DNA of 64,000 nt from HGM04593 sp964423665 (GCA_964423665.1 CAYRFX010000002.1:1-64000); one strand, 5' to 3'. Positions 43,779-53,748 are shown, counted from the stretch's first letter. A program made the numbers and translations. Notes: a model not told the origin generated them from the sequence alone.

Positions 43779-46700
43779 TTAGCGAACAACCACCTTTGTT
43801 CCAAACACTACATATATACCTGCCGGCACATTCACGCGGGTTGTACCCTCTGTCACATTGAGAGTGCGCACCAGGCGACCATCTACGCCATACACATGCA
43901 CAGGCTGCGATGCGAGTGCCGCAATGGTTATGCAGCCTTCGCCACCTGTTGCCGATGCTGTGGGAGCTGTTACATCATATATATTGGTGGAAACACCGAA
44001 GGTTGCTGCAACATCATTAAGGCGCAGTTCATCGGTAGCCTCATCAATGATGAGCGCGTTGGATATTGAAACAACACGAGACTCTTCGGGAACAACTGCA
44101 TAGCTGTTGAGTGTGAGATTAACCACTGCATCGTCGCCACCATCGGCAAACTTTGAATCGTTGTCGGAGTATATGATAAGACGATATGTGGTCATATCAC
44201 GTTGTGCAAGGCTCACTTTATGGTCGGTGAGAGAGCCGCCTGCAACTACATCGTAAATCATCACGCCATCGGGCACGGTAATATCAAACTGCATAGCCTT
44301 GTAGCTTTCATCATCGTAGCAGGTGAGATGCAAGGGCAGGATATAATCCTCGTTTATCATAAGTTCAAAGTTATTGATATGCATCTCGCCTATCGCCTGT
44401 GTTGTATTGTAATAGTCGATAGCCGAAAGTGGGTCGGCATCGGCAGCAGCAGTCTCTATTGCAAGAACATCGCTGTCTGTAATAAGACCGTCGCCATCGA
44501 CATCGGCTTTGCTATATGTGAACGAGGAGTGCGTGTTGCCACTCTTGTAGGCTGTTGTCATTGCTACATCGTGAACCGTTACATAGTTGCTGCGATTAAC
44601 GTCGGCAACAAGAGGATAGAGGAACTCATCGAGATTGTATTCGGTGAGGTTGCTATAGAGGTATTCTGCACGGTTGCTCAACCACTGTTTCGTTCTCTCG
44701 TTTATGATTGAATAGCCTGTACCATCGGACCACAATGTGGCATTGTTCTGGAATGAGGGGTTGGCAAATGTGTAGTAACAATCCAAATAATCGTTCAACT
44801 CTTCAATGGAGTTCTTGTCCATAAACTCCTTCCACGCCTTGTAGTAGTACTTCTGCACGGTGGTGTTGCTCATCATCGCTTTGAACATCTTGTAACCGGG
44901 CTCGTCATACATTGATGTGTTGAAAACTGAAGATGTGTAATCCGAGGTACAATAGTTGCTTGTACTCTCGTAACCGAAAGCCCAGTCAAAGTCCCATATA
45001 GGACCGAACTTAATCTCACTATCGGGATTCTCAAGTTCTTCCTTGAAGAGGAATGTACTTTTGGGGTGCCCAATCTCCTGATTGTTCACGAGGTCGTTGG
45101 CAAGCATAAAGCGTGCAAAGGCATCGTAATCCAGAATACCATCGAGCGAACCGCCGTAATATACTGCAGAATCGAGTCTATTGTAATCGGCTTGTATAAG
45201 AGTTTTACGCGCCGACGCTGCCGAAATGGTATATTCTGTGAGGTCGGGTTCCTTAATATTCACAGGCATAGAATAATTGGCAGACTTGAACTTATATACC
45301 TCATCATAATAGGTATCGAGTTCAAGGAGATAGCCCACAGCCTCATCTACATCGACGCTGTTATTTGCCATGCCCACCTTCTCGGTGAACATATAGCTAC
45401 CCATATACACACCGTTCATATAGAGCTCAACAGGTATAATGTGGTTGGTATATTCGGCACCTGCCATCTGACCAATCTTCATTGCTGCAGCATTTGCCAT
45501 CATAGAACCTTTTTGGGCATTTGCGAGCAACACCCAGCTCTTTCCCTTTGTGAGACCAAAGGGTTTAACCTTTTCGGCAAATTTCAAGCGATAGGGCTTT
45601 TTACTATAATTCCAAGTAATGTTACCGCGTCCTTTTATTTGTACAGAATCCTCAAAGTTATCATACACGCCGTAACCTGTTATGCGGAAGTTGGCATTCA
45701 AATAATACTCTTTGCTGGTAACAGACAAGCCACCCTCAACATCTATATCGATACGGGGAACTGAAACGGCATTATCGGTGAGCCACTCGATTTCCACATT
45801 ATAGTTCTTGCCAAAAGGAATGCGTGTTACCTCTTTTGCTGCTGTCTGGGGATATTCTACATTATATACACGCATCTCGGCAAGTGCCATGTGATTCTTG
45901 GAATACTCACCTGCTGTTTGAAGGATTTTAAGATATGAGTATTCGCCGCCAAGAGATATTGTGGGCGAGGTGTACTGCTGCCCCGAACCTCCTGTGGGCA
46001 TTCCGTCGTCGTATGATGTGAGAGTGCGGGCAAGAACCCAATCGTCACCATCGTTGCTTGCATAAATCTCCAAGGTGAGTGGGTTGTAACCCGATTGCGG
46101 GCGGCACTGATAATAGAGCTGAATATCCTCTACCGCGGTGGGCAATGCTATTGTTATATATGTATTGACATTAATTGTGGCATCGTTTGCACTACCCCAT
46201 GTTGAATGGAAAATTGTGGTGGAGCTGCCATCGAGAAGGCTTGCCACACTTTCATCTTCCCGTGTTGATGGCTTGTTGGTGCTCAACATATCGGCAGTGA
46301 GAGGAATCTCTGTAACAACAGCCTCATCATCGCTATCGCCGGACACGGTTCCTATACCCACTTTTGTATAACCCGGGTAGGTTACCGTGTATGCAACGGG
46401 AGAAGCAAAGCTGCGGCGTGTAACCTTAGACTCCTGCAACTCGTCACCCACATAAACCACTGCCTTATCGTCGCTCAACTGGAAGCTGGGTGTGAGCCAT
46501 TTTCCTATTGCATTGAGAGAGAAATACATATTGTCTTTAATGCTGTCTGCAATGGCATCTACATTGAGGTTGGGATTGAATTTATTATTAAACTTGAACG
46601 ATGTGAATTGGGGCAAAGAGGGAGCTACGGTGGAGATGCTGTCATACTCCTGAGAAGCATAATAAACCACATCACAATCTTTGAGAGGCATGCAGAGGAA

Positions 46701-48938
46701 GTCGCCCTCGGTGTAATAGCCATTATCAAGGTCTTTTATTGCATAAGCATCGACACCGCCATCACTTAAATAGACATATACAGCTTCACCTTCAACCACA
46801 ACATTGTTGTTCTGCCCGCCTCCAAGTGCCGACAGCGTTATCTCTGTGGGGAAGAGAGCTGCATTATCGCGACCATAAAGTGCTATACTAAAGGTTTGCA
46901 TTGCCTGCGGGAAGGTTATATCCAAATATACCTCTCCCACGGGGTCCATTACTCCATCTTTCCAGATTGAGTGCCAAAAGCTTGAGTAATCTCCGTCGCA
47001 TATTGCCGACATGGGACCTTCGGAGAGTTCCTGCGAGTTTGTTGCAAAGGCACTCTCGTCAAGAGTTAAAAGATTATTCTCGGCATCGTAGATTTCAACC
47101 TCGGCAAGGCTTATCATGGGATAACCCTCATATAGTTGTGCGGGGTCAGTGCTTGCGTTGAATGTAATACGCACACCGGTGGTACTGCGGTTCAATGTGA
47201 TAATATTGGTATCCCACAAATAACCGCCATAGCTTTCAATGCTTCCGGGCAAGCCATCAGCGGTACCATAGCTTATAGGCAAGGTACGATAGGTTATTTT
47301 TGTTGAATAGAAACGGGTAAGCTCGGTTTCATATTGTTCATAAAAAGTAATATATTGAGCAGCTGTATATACACCGATTTTTCCCTTTGCATCGGCTATG
47401 CTTGCAGAGAGAGATTCAAGCAGGGTGCGTGAGCTTTCGGGGTAGGTATCTGTCACATAGGGATAGGAAGAGAACTCCGAGGTGGTCAAGAGGTCATTGA
47501 CAAGTGCCTCATAATACCCTAATTTGCATGTAATATATTCGATTGTTGCTGTATCGAGCGCATCGGCAGCCGCGTCTATCTGAGCCATAGTGGGGGCAGC
47601 ATCACCCGCCATAAGCAGCTCGGCAGCCTCCATCGCTTCATACAGTTTCTCTATCACTGCATCTGTGCAAACTCCGTCAAAGTCGCCATATTGGGCAAGA
47701 TAATCCTCGGTCTCGCTCACCGCGGGAAAGAGACGCAACCTGGCGATTTGAGACATTGTTACAGCAACAGACGACACGGTTTCGTCGTACAAATCGGCCT
47801 TGTAGATTGTCCAATTAAAACCGATGGGCAAAGAATAACCTTGATTATAATCCCCATTATCCAATGCTTCTTTCTTGTCGGGAGCAAAGATCTTTGTTTT
47901 GGAGACGGTATTATCGCGCATATCGGCACCCACATAGAGGAGGTCTGTAACCTCTTTTGTGCCATCGGTGGTGGCAACACTATATGTAGAGGTATAGCTT
48001 ATCTCAAAATCACCGGAGGCAAGAGGAGTAAATGTCACAACTGCAGCTTCATTTATATCGGAAGTGCTATACTGCCAACCATTTAGTGAAGCATAGTCGC
48101 TACCGCCATTTTTAAGGAACACTCCCGCAGAGGGCCAGTAAACCATATATTGTTCGTTACCCATGGGAATAAACTGAACGGCATTGCTGAATGTTGCATC
48201 GGCTGTACCCTTTTCGGCACAGGTGAGATAAACAGGACCGCTACCTGTAAAAGTTTCACCGGTAACTTTGGTGAAAGAGGTTACCGTGTTGGTTTCCATC
48301 ACAAACAGTTGCCCTTCCTGTGCAAATTCGCTTACATCTGTAACCGCTACATCAAGTGCAAATTCCTCACCCACTACAGCCGGAACATAATCGGTTCCAA
48401 GAGTGATGGCTACTTTTATTGGAACGTTTTTAGTTGTACCCAACCTGCTTGCCCACTCTAACGAGAAGGAACTAACCGGCTTGGAGAGCGACAATTCCAC
48501 ATAGTGATAATCAGCAACAGGGTTATAATCGCTATACATAGAGTGGAAATAGGTATCATAATCCCCATCGGAAAGAGCGGGAAGACCATCGCCGTCGCTA
48601 TTCCATGTGAGGTTGTTATGGTCGGCATTAGAAGATGCCACATAGGTTACTATGTTGCCATCGCCATCATATACGGCAAGCTCGGAAAGAGCAAACGTAT
48701 AATTGTTGTTATTGGGCTGCTCATGAGACTTTGTATCAAGCACCGTTATGCGTATGCTCTGCGTTGTTGTACCCGTTTCATACACCGGTGAAACGAACTT
48801 GTAACATTCGCTGCCATTAATGGTGGTTGCGACACCCGGCAACCCTGCAATACTATTGAGCACTACTGACCAATCTTGTGCACCCACATTCATGAATGAG
48901 AGGAAAAACAGCACTGCCAAGAATAGATGTTTCTTCAT
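43779..48938 (-). CDS. Secreted CotH-kinase protein with dockerin- and cohesin-like modules
   Basis: A 1719-residue secreted protein; the signal MKKHLFLAVLFFLSFMNVGA leaves Gln at +1. Residues 20-1080 hold several discoidin-like (F5/8 type C) regions (for example YPMISLAEVEIYDAENN). The CotH kinase domain spans about 1090-1400: RGNITWNYSKKPYRLKF, SWVLLANAQKGSMMANAAA and GPIWDFDWAFG contain the family's conserved residues. Then come a dockerin-like pair (about 1443-1495; DVNRSNYVTVHDV and DVDGDGLITDSDV), a cohesin-like domain (about 1516-1646) and a tail ending GIYVVFGTKVVVR. CotH family members phosphorylate proteins; the target here is unknown. I chose the ATG at 48938 for its signal peptide. 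Confidence 0.85.
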   Translation of the reverse strand: MKKHLFLAVLFFLSFMNVGAQDWSVVLNSIAGLPGVATTINGSECYKFVSPVYETGTTTQSIRITVLDTKSHEQPNNNNYTFALSELAVYDGDGNIVTYVASSNADHNNLTWNSDGDGLPALSDGDYDTYFHSMYSDYNPVADYHYVELSLSKPVSSFSLEWASRLGTTKNVPIKVAITLGTDYVPAVVGEEFALDVAVTDVSEFAQEGQLFVMETNTVTSFTKVTGETFTGSGPVYLTCAEKGTADATFSNAVQFIPMGNEQYMVYWPSAGVFLKNGGSDYASLNGWQYSTSDINEAAVVTFTPLASGDFEISYTSTYSVATTDGTKEVTDLLYVGADMRDNTVSKTKIFAPDKKEALDNGDYNQGYSLPIGFNWTIYKADLYDETVSSVAVTMSQIARLRLFPAVSETEDYLAQYGDFDGVCTDAVIEKLYEAMEAAELLMAGDAAPTMAQIDAAADALDTATIEYITCKLGYYEALVNDLLTTSEFSSYPYVTDTYPESSRTLLESLSASIADAKGKIGVYTAAQYITFYEQYETELTRFYSTKITYRTLPISYGTADGLPGSIESYGGYLWDTNIITLNRSTTGVRITFNASTDPAQLYEGYPMISLAEVEIYDAENNLLTLDESAFATNSQELSEGPMSAICDGDYSSFWHSIWKDGVMDPVGEVYLDITFPQAMQTFSIALYGRDNAALFPTEITLSALGGGQNNNVVVEGEAVYVYLSDGGVDAYAIKDLDNGYYTEGDFLCMPLKDCDVVYYASQEYDSISTVAPSLPQFTSFKFNNKFNPNLNVDAIADSIKDNMYFSLNAIGKWLTPSFQLSDDKAVVYVGDELQESKVTRRSFASPVAYTVTYPGYTKVGIGTVSGDSDDEAVVTEIPLTADMLSTNKPSTREDESVASLLDGSSTTIFHSTWGSANDATINVNTYITIALPTAVEDIQLYYQCRPQSGYNPLTLEIYASNDGDDWVLARTLTSYDDGMPTGGSGQQYTSPTISLGGEYSYLKILQTAGEYSKNHMALAEMRVYNVEYPQTAAKEVTRIPFGKNYNVEIEWLTDNAVSVPRIDIDVEGGLSVTSKEYYLNANFRITGYGVYDNFEDSVQIKGRGNITWNYSKKPYRLKFAEKVKPFGLTKGKSWVLLANAQKGSMMANAAAMKIGQMAGAEYTNHIIPVELYMNGVYMGSYMFTEKVGMANNSVDVDEAVGYLLELDTYYDEVYKFKSANYSMPVNIKEPDLTEYTISAASARKTLIQADYNRLDSAVYYGGSLDGILDYDAFARFMLANDLVNNQEIGHPKSTFLFKEELENPDSEIKFGPIWDFDWAFGYESTSNYCTSDYTSSVFNTSMYDEPGYKMFKAMMSNTTVQKYYYKAWKEFMDKNSIEELNDYLDCYYTFANPSFQNNATLWSDGTGYSIINERTKQWLSNRAEYLYSNLTEYNLDEFLYPLVADVNRSNYVTVHDVAMTTAYKSGNTHSSFTYSKADVDGDGLITDSDVLAIETAAADADPLSAIDYYNTTQAIGEMHINNFELMINEDYILPLHLTCYDDESYKAMQFDITVPDGVMIYDVVAGGSLTDHKVSLAQRDMTTYRLIIYSDNDSKFADGGDDAVVNLTLNSYAVVPEESRVVSISNALIIDEATDELRLNDVAATFGVSTNIYDVTAPTASATGGEGCITIAALASQPVHVYGVDGRLVRTLNVTEGTTRVNVPAGIYVVFGTKVVVR

Positions 48939-49093
48939 ATTTATTTTATTAAAGTTTATTCGACATAACACTCTGCACACAACAGAGCATACCACGTTAC
49001 AAAGAAACTAAATATTAATATATATTTCAAAAAAATTATATATTTTTTTACCTATCCCTCTCTTTTATAAACAAAAAGGTGGTTATAGAAAAT

Positions 49094-49133
49094 AAATTCC
49101 CGGCAAGCAGCTCAAGCTGCTTGTCGGGAATTT
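49094..49133 (-). terminator. Terminator between GH16 and CotH genes
   Basis: Perfect arms except one G-T: 49094-49111 and 49116-49133, followed on the minus strand by ATTTTCT. The remaining 48939-49093 gap shows no clear consensus promoter for the CotH gene. Confidence 0.8.
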
Positions 49134-49156
49134 CAATCAAATATCAATTTTTACTC

Positions 49157-51922
49157 TTATCGTACAATGATTTTTTTGCCATTCACTATATATATACCTG
49201 CCTGCAAGGCAATGGCAGCCTCGCCATCGACATTTGAATCGTAAACCACACGACCCGACAAATCGCATACAAACACACGCACGGGAGCAGATGTATATAC
49301 AGCCACGCCACCCTGCACTGCATCAACCTCAACAGCGGGAGTAGAGGGAAGAGCTACAACACCCACGGTGCCGAGAGTATTCTCCATGCCTGCCTTTTGA
49401 TAGACACGCACCCAGTCGAAAAGCGTTTCATAGGTGTGCGTGACATCGGCATTTGCAGCCCAGGAGCCATTGCCCACACTCTGGTTAAGGATAAGATAGA
49501 AATGCTTGTCAAAAGGCCACTGCCCTTGATTCAAATGGCTTTGAGTGGAGGATTTTGAATACTTGCCCACCTGTCTGCCATCTACATACCATGTGAGACT
49601 TGTCTCGGTCCATTCAAGAGCGTATGTGTGATAGCGGTCGAGAGAGACTGCGGTGTTGAAGCTCGACTGCGGATTACCTGTGTAACCGAGGTCGTATGTC
49701 CAGTTGGAGTGTATGGTGTGCCATGAGCGTTCTTGCGAGTCTATTGTCTCAAAAATATCAATCTCGCCACAATCGGGCCAGCCTGCCGACTGATCCTCGG
49801 GCATCATCCACAACGCGGGGAAGTTACCTGTCCAGGGATTGCTGAGCAGGCGACACTCTACCTTTCCGTATGTGAAGCCGAAGAGCCCCTGCGACTTTAT
49901 ACCACCGGTAATCATGGGAACATTATCTATCGAGGTATCGGGGTTGGGGATTGCACGGGCAACCAACTTGCCATCTTCAACATAAATAACCTCTTCACTA
50001 TCGGACAACCATCTGTTCCAAGTGGCACCCTGACGCTGGCAGCGCCCCCACTTCTCACTCAAAGGCTGGGTGCCGTCCTCGCCATCAAACTCATCGCTGA
50101 ACACAAGGCGATATTCGGCATCGTTGCTTGCCACAAAATCCACATACAGAGCAACATCACCATCGATACTGTCGGCAGGGATAGTATATGAGGCTGCATC
50201 AACAGAATATTCGCTCCATTGGCGATTTCCGTTGATATACTGCGGACCGTTAAGATTGAAACCGTGGCGTATGACAAGCTCGTCGGCTACATAACCATCG
50301 GCAACAGCAACTGGCACAACCTGCAATCTCTCACCAATATTCACTACAACGGGAAGCGCGCTATTTGAAGGTGCGTTTATGGAGCCGTTGTAGCTGAACA
50401 GTTCTAATTTTCCTGTTTCGGGCACTACTTTCAAAAGAAAATCAACCACATAGCCACCATTGCCGGCTATGTTTTCTGCCGCAGGAGAGAGGTTGTCGAT
50501 ATCGGCTTTCAAACGCGCACGATAGACGCCAAACGGCAACTGCGAGGGCAGCACAAATGAGGGGAGCTGCAACGTTGCCTCCTCCACTGCCGTTCCTGCA
50601 CTATTCACACCATTGAAACTACTGTATGAAACAAGCTCGCCTGCCGCAGTGGGAGTACCATCGTCGTTCAATGCCACAGAGAAACCGCCATCTTGATTAT
50701 AATCGATATACAGATAATAGTGCATACCGGCATTTGCCGCATCGGCTGAGAAAGTGAGTTCCTCGCCCTGCTTAACCACAAAAGCCGAAGGCGTTGCATC
50801 ATTATAGAGTTTCTCGGTGCCACCGGGCAGAGATATCTGTTTATTGCCGGCAGGGCGCGCAAGCGTTACTGCCGACATTGCATAATCATTTACTGCGGGA
50901 GGCAAAGAGCCTTCGACAGCTACGGGATAGAGCCCTGCGGGTTCATCGCCATTGAGCAGAGGAACAAAATGGGCCTCTACAATCACATCACCATCAATAT
51001 ACTCTGCCAGGATTTGATACTCATCACCGGTGACAAGATAGGCAGGAATAATCTCTTCGCTCCACTGCTTAACACCATAGAGAGCCTGCTCGCCATCGAG
51101 ATTATATCCGTGGCGTATGCAAAGAGCGTCGAGCATATAGCCATCGGCAGCAGCAATCTTCACTGCAAGAGGCTCGCCGAAAGGTTGCACATACCCCGCC
51201 AGCATCTCGCCATCAATGGTTGTAACCTCGCCGCCGACAGCTGAAGAATTCACTGTTACATTATCGTTGTGGATATTTACACGCACATCGCATATACCGC
51301 CACCGTTCTTTATTATACCATCACCATCTTCGGCACGACCGGCAGGGTCTATCGACGCCCAGTCTATCTTAAAACGCATAAGATAGTAGCCTGTAACAAG
51401 AGAAGAGGGCAAAGTGAAAGAGGGAGGATTGAGCACATTGCGTCCTTGACCGGTGAGCGTAGTTCCCGCACTGTTCTTTCCCGAACCCGAGCCGAGGCTT
51501 GCTTCGGCATATGAGAAAGCAAGAATATCCGAAATGGGAGGAATGAGCCCATCGTTTGTGAGGGTGGCATCAAACGTGCCGTCGTGCCCCATATCCATAT
51601 AGACAAAGCCGTTCATCCATGTTCCGGTAAAAAGGAAAGAGGCTGTGAGTGTTTCACCTGCACGAGCAGTAAGAAATTCGTCTGCCACATAATTATATAC
51701 CTTGTCGGACGAAGCTATGGAGGTTATCGACTGAGCCCCGTCAACAGAACCGCTTATGGTTACTCCGTTAAAATGACGACCGGCATTTTCATACTTCTGT
51801 TCAAGCGACACAATCACCTTGTAATTATCTGCTGTTGCCTGCGCAAACAAAGCCGACGATGACACCGACACCCAAAACAAGAGTACAAGATTTAATAAAC
51901 AAGTGTGTAAAAATCTAATCAT
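49157..51922 (-). CDS. Secreted GH16 beta-glucanase with duplicated N-terminal modules
   Basis: A 921-residue secreted enzyme; the signal ends SSALFA, leaving Gln at +1. The GH16 domain (about 610-850) has the catalytic motif GEIDIFE (Glu residues near 719 and 724) and NFPALWMMP, LILNQSVGNGSW, pointing to a laminarinase/beta-1,3-glucanase. Before it lie two GEVED-like modules (YMDMGHDGTF and YIDYNQDGGF), each followed by a segment with IRHGYNLDG or IRHGFNLNG plus QWSE, so the front half is an internal duplication. The tail ends GIYIVNGKKIIVR, like the other two large secreted proteins. No SusC/SusD pair is nearby, so it is not part of a typical PUL. Confidence 0.9.
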   Translation of the reverse strand: MIRFLHTCLLNLVLLFWVSVSSSALFAQATADNYKVIVSLEQKYENAGRHFNGVTISGSVDGAQSITSIASSDKVYNYVADEFLTARAGETLTASFLFTGTWMNGFVYMDMGHDGTFDATLTNDGLIPPISDILAFSYAEASLGSGSGKNSAGTTLTGQGRNVLNPPSFTLPSSLVTGYYLMRFKIDWASIDPAGRAEDGDGIIKNGGGICDVRVNIHNDNVTVNSSAVGGEVTTIDGEMLAGYVQPFGEPLAVKIAAADGYMLDALCIRHGYNLDGEQALYGVKQWSEEIIPAYLVTGDEYQILAEYIDGDVIVEAHFVPLLNGDEPAGLYPVAVEGSLPPAVNDYAMSAVTLARPAGNKQISLPGGTEKLYNDATPSAFVVKQGEELTFSADAANAGMHYYLYIDYNQDGGFSVALNDDGTPTAAGELVSYSSFNGVNSAGTAVEEATLQLPSFVLPSQLPFGVYRARLKADIDNLSPAAENIAGNGGYVVDFLLKVVPETGKLELFSYNGSINAPSNSALPVVVNIGERLQVVPVAVADGYVADELVIRHGFNLNGPQYINGNRQWSEYSVDAASYTIPADSIDGDVALYVDFVASNDAEYRLVFSDEFDGEDGTQPLSEKWGRCQRQGATWNRWLSDSEEVIYVEDGKLVARAIPNPDTSIDNVPMITGGIKSQGLFGFTYGKVECRLLSNPWTGNFPALWMMPEDQSAGWPDCGEIDIFETIDSQERSWHTIHSNWTYDLGYTGNPQSSFNTAVSLDRYHTYALEWTETSLTWYVDGRQVGKYSKSSTQSHLNQGQWPFDKHFYLILNQSVGNGSWAANADVTHTYETLFDWVRVYQKAGMENTLGTVGVVALPSTPAVEVDAVQGGVAVYTSAPVRVFVCDLSGRVVYDSNVDGEAAIALQAGIYIVNGKKIIVR

Positions 51923-51947
51923 ACTACGTTAGTTATTAATAAAAAAC

Positions 51948-51986
51948 ACATACAATGCAAAAATAGTATTTTTTTGCATTGTATGT
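51948..51986 (-). terminator. Terminator of menA-CPBP, overlapping the GH16 promoter
   Basis: Perfect 16-bp arms 51948-51963 and 51971-51986, followed on the minus strand by GTTTTTTATT. The same stretch reads TATTTTTGC on the minus strand (51965-51957), a perfect -7 box for the GH16 gene. Confidence 0.75.
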
Positions 51987-52010
51987 AAATATATCACAAT
52001 AAATTATTTG

Positions 52011-52634
52011 TCAAATAGGGAACCAAATGAAAACCGCGACGTCCCATAGGGCGTGAGAAAGGATTATCGCACCAAAATGCTGAGGGAAGAAACGATACAA
52101 CACACCCCATGCAAAACCGGCAACCAGCGCAGCCATTGTGAGCATAAAATTACAAGAGCCGGCATGTACAAGAGCATATACAGCGGTGGTAAGAATAAAG
52201 CCCATATTTGGATTAACACGTTCCGACAAGGTACGCTGCACATAACCTCGCCAAAAAATCTCCTCGGCGGGACCTATGATAAAAAGCATGAGAAATGTGA
52301 GAAGCCACAAAGACTCACCCGATTTCATTCCATAGATAGTATCAACCTGGGGACGGGCAAAATCAAACATCAACTGCGACACCTTGTCGCCCACCCAAAA
52401 GACGAGCCATAGAGCCACGGCTATTGCCACACCTAAAAGTATCTCACTTAATGAAAAACGTATTTCTCTCCACCAACCCGGGCGGAATTTTACTGCCAGC
52501 AACGACAACACGGCAGCCGATGCAGTCATTGCCCACCAAAAGTTTACATAAGGCGCAGTGAGCGGGGAGAACATCAGAGTCCACAGAACCGCAGCAAGAA
52601 ATATGGTGAAACAAACTCTTTTAATCATTGACAC
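52011..52634 (-). CDS. CPBP-family intramembrane metalloprotease
   Basis: A 207-residue polytopic membrane protein of the CPBP/Rce1 (ABI) family. Motif 1 is EEIFWRGYVQ (Glu-Glu near residues 123-124, Arg), motif 2 includes LVHAGS, motif 3 is SHALWD. These residues form the glutamate/histidine active site within the membrane. Substrate unknown. Its start overlaps the end of menA by 10 bases, so the two are co-translated. Confidence 0.88.
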   Translation of the reverse strand: MSMIKRVCFTIFLAAVLWTLMFSPLTAPYVNFWWAMTASAAVLSLLAVKFRPGWWREIRFSLSEILLGVAIAVALWLVFWVGDKVSQLMFDFARPQVDTIYGMKSGESLWLLTFLMLFIIGPAEEIFWRGYVQRTLSERVNPNMGFILTTAVYALVHAGSCNFMLTMAALVAGFAWGVLYRFFPQHFGAIILSHALWDVAVFIWFPI

Positions 52635-53515
52635 GCTGCAATAAAGAGAGAGAAAGAAAGCAACAAACTGAACATCAACTGAAGCATGGCAGCAGCCTCA
52701 TCTGCCCCCACAAGAGCCTTGCCATCGGAAGAGAGAAAATCCAACGCCTTGCGAGAAACCCCTATTACAGGTTTCAGGGCGAGCAACACAAGCAACGACC
52801 ATAAGGGGAACAGACCGCAAACAACACAGGCGATGACCCACACAAAAGGGAAGAGCAACTCCATGCAAAAGAGCACAGCAGAGAGCTTCTTGCCCGCAAG
52901 CATTGCAAAAGTCTTTATGCCGGCACGTTCATCGTGCTCAATATCGCGCATATTATTCACATGCAAAATACCCATCGTTATAAGCCCTATGGGAACTGAG
53001 AGCCACAATGTTTCCAACCTCACTGCGCCCGTTGCCACATAAGATATTCCCAAAAGAGGTAACAGAGAGTATGTGAGAAATATATCAACATCGCCGAGGG
53101 CGTGGGATTTAAGCCACGGATAAAGAAGGGTGAGAGCTGCACCTGCAAGACCAAAATAGAGTACTGGCAACCCTGTAAAGCATAGCAACAAAATACCCGA
53201 AGCCACAGCAACAAGAAGGAGCACCACTGCCAATGAACGAATCTCACAGGGAGCAAACTCACCACTGGTTATGGAGACACCGCCCACGGTATCATCTCTG
53301 TCGATTCCTTTTATATAATCGAAATAATCGCTCCAGGTGTTGCCGGCTGCATGAAAGGCTACGACATTCAGCAAGGTCCATAGAGATATCAACCAATTTA
53401 TCTCATGCCCGCGCCAAAAAAGGAATGCCACGGCTACGAATATCGGCATTGCCGATGCCGGAAACGACCACGGGCGGGTTGCAAACAGCCATCTTTGGAA
53501 ACTATGTTTTTTCAT
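52625..53515 (-). CDS. menA: 1,4-dihydroxy-2-naphthoate polyprenyltransferase
   Basis: A 296-residue UbiA-family membrane prenyltransferase that attaches a polyprenyl chain to DHNA in menaquinone synthesis. Asp-rich motifs are NTWSDYFDYIKGIDRDD (residues about 61-77) and NNMRDIEHDERAGIKT (about 190-205), both binding Mg and diphosphate. Its isoprenoid substrate ultimately derives from the MEP pathway enzymes encoded elsewhere in the window. I chose the ATG at 53515 (MKKHSFQRW). Confidence 0.92.
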   Translation of the reverse strand: MKKHSFQRWLFATRPWSFPASAMPIFVAVAFLFWRGHEINWLISLWTLLNVVAFHAAGNTWSDYFDYIKGIDRDDTVGGVSITSGEFAPCEIRSLAVVLLLVAVASGILLLCFTGLPVLYFGLAGAALTLLYPWLKSHALGDVDIFLTYSLLPLLGISYVATGAVRLETLWLSVPIGLITMGILHVNNMRDIEHDERAGIKTFAMLAGKKLSAVLFCMELLFPFVWVIACVVCGLFPLWSLLVLLALKPVIGVSRKALDFLSSDGKALVGADEAAAMLQLMFSLLLSFSLFIAACQ

Positions 53516-53579
53516 CTGTCCAATAATTTTATGTTTATGATAATCATCGTTACTTCTCCACAAAGCATATAAAAAGCAA

Positions 53580-53610
53580 AATCCTCGACAATCGTAGATT
53601 ATCGAGGATT
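53580..53610 (-). terminator. Terminator after tRNA-Pro
   Basis: Arms 53580-53593 and 53597-53610 (14 bp with one wobble), followed on the minus strand by TTTGCTTTTTAT, 10 bases after the tRNA end. Confidence 0.8.
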
Positions 53611-53619
53611 CCAGACTTG

Positions 53620-53694
53620 TCGGGATGACTGGATTCGAACCAGCGACACCACGCCCCCCAGACGTGTACTCTAACCGGGCTGAGCTACATCCCG
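53620..53694 (-). tRNA. tRNA-Pro (anticodon GGG)
   Basis: The minus strand begins CGGGATG and ends CATCCCG plus discriminator A. The T arm GGTTCGAATCC is canonical. The anticodon stem CACGT/GCGTG encloses the loop CTGGGGG, giving anticodon GGG, which reads CCC and CCU. CCA is not encoded. It has its own -7 box upstream and terminator downstream. Confidence 0.95.
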
Positions 53695-53718
53695 CGACAT
53701 TCTGCCTGTTTGCGAGTG

Positions 53719-53748
53719 CAAAGGTACACCTTTTTTATCAATATGCAA
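53719..53748 (-). promoter_or_regulatory. tRNA-Pro promoter
   Basis: The minus strand reads TTG (53748-53746), 18 bases, TACCTTTGC (53727-53719). Confidence 0.55.

Noticed and set aside
49157..51922. GH16 gene as part of a polysaccharide utilisation locus
   Set aside because: No SusC/SusD pair, hybrid sensor or further glycoside hydrolase is nearby.
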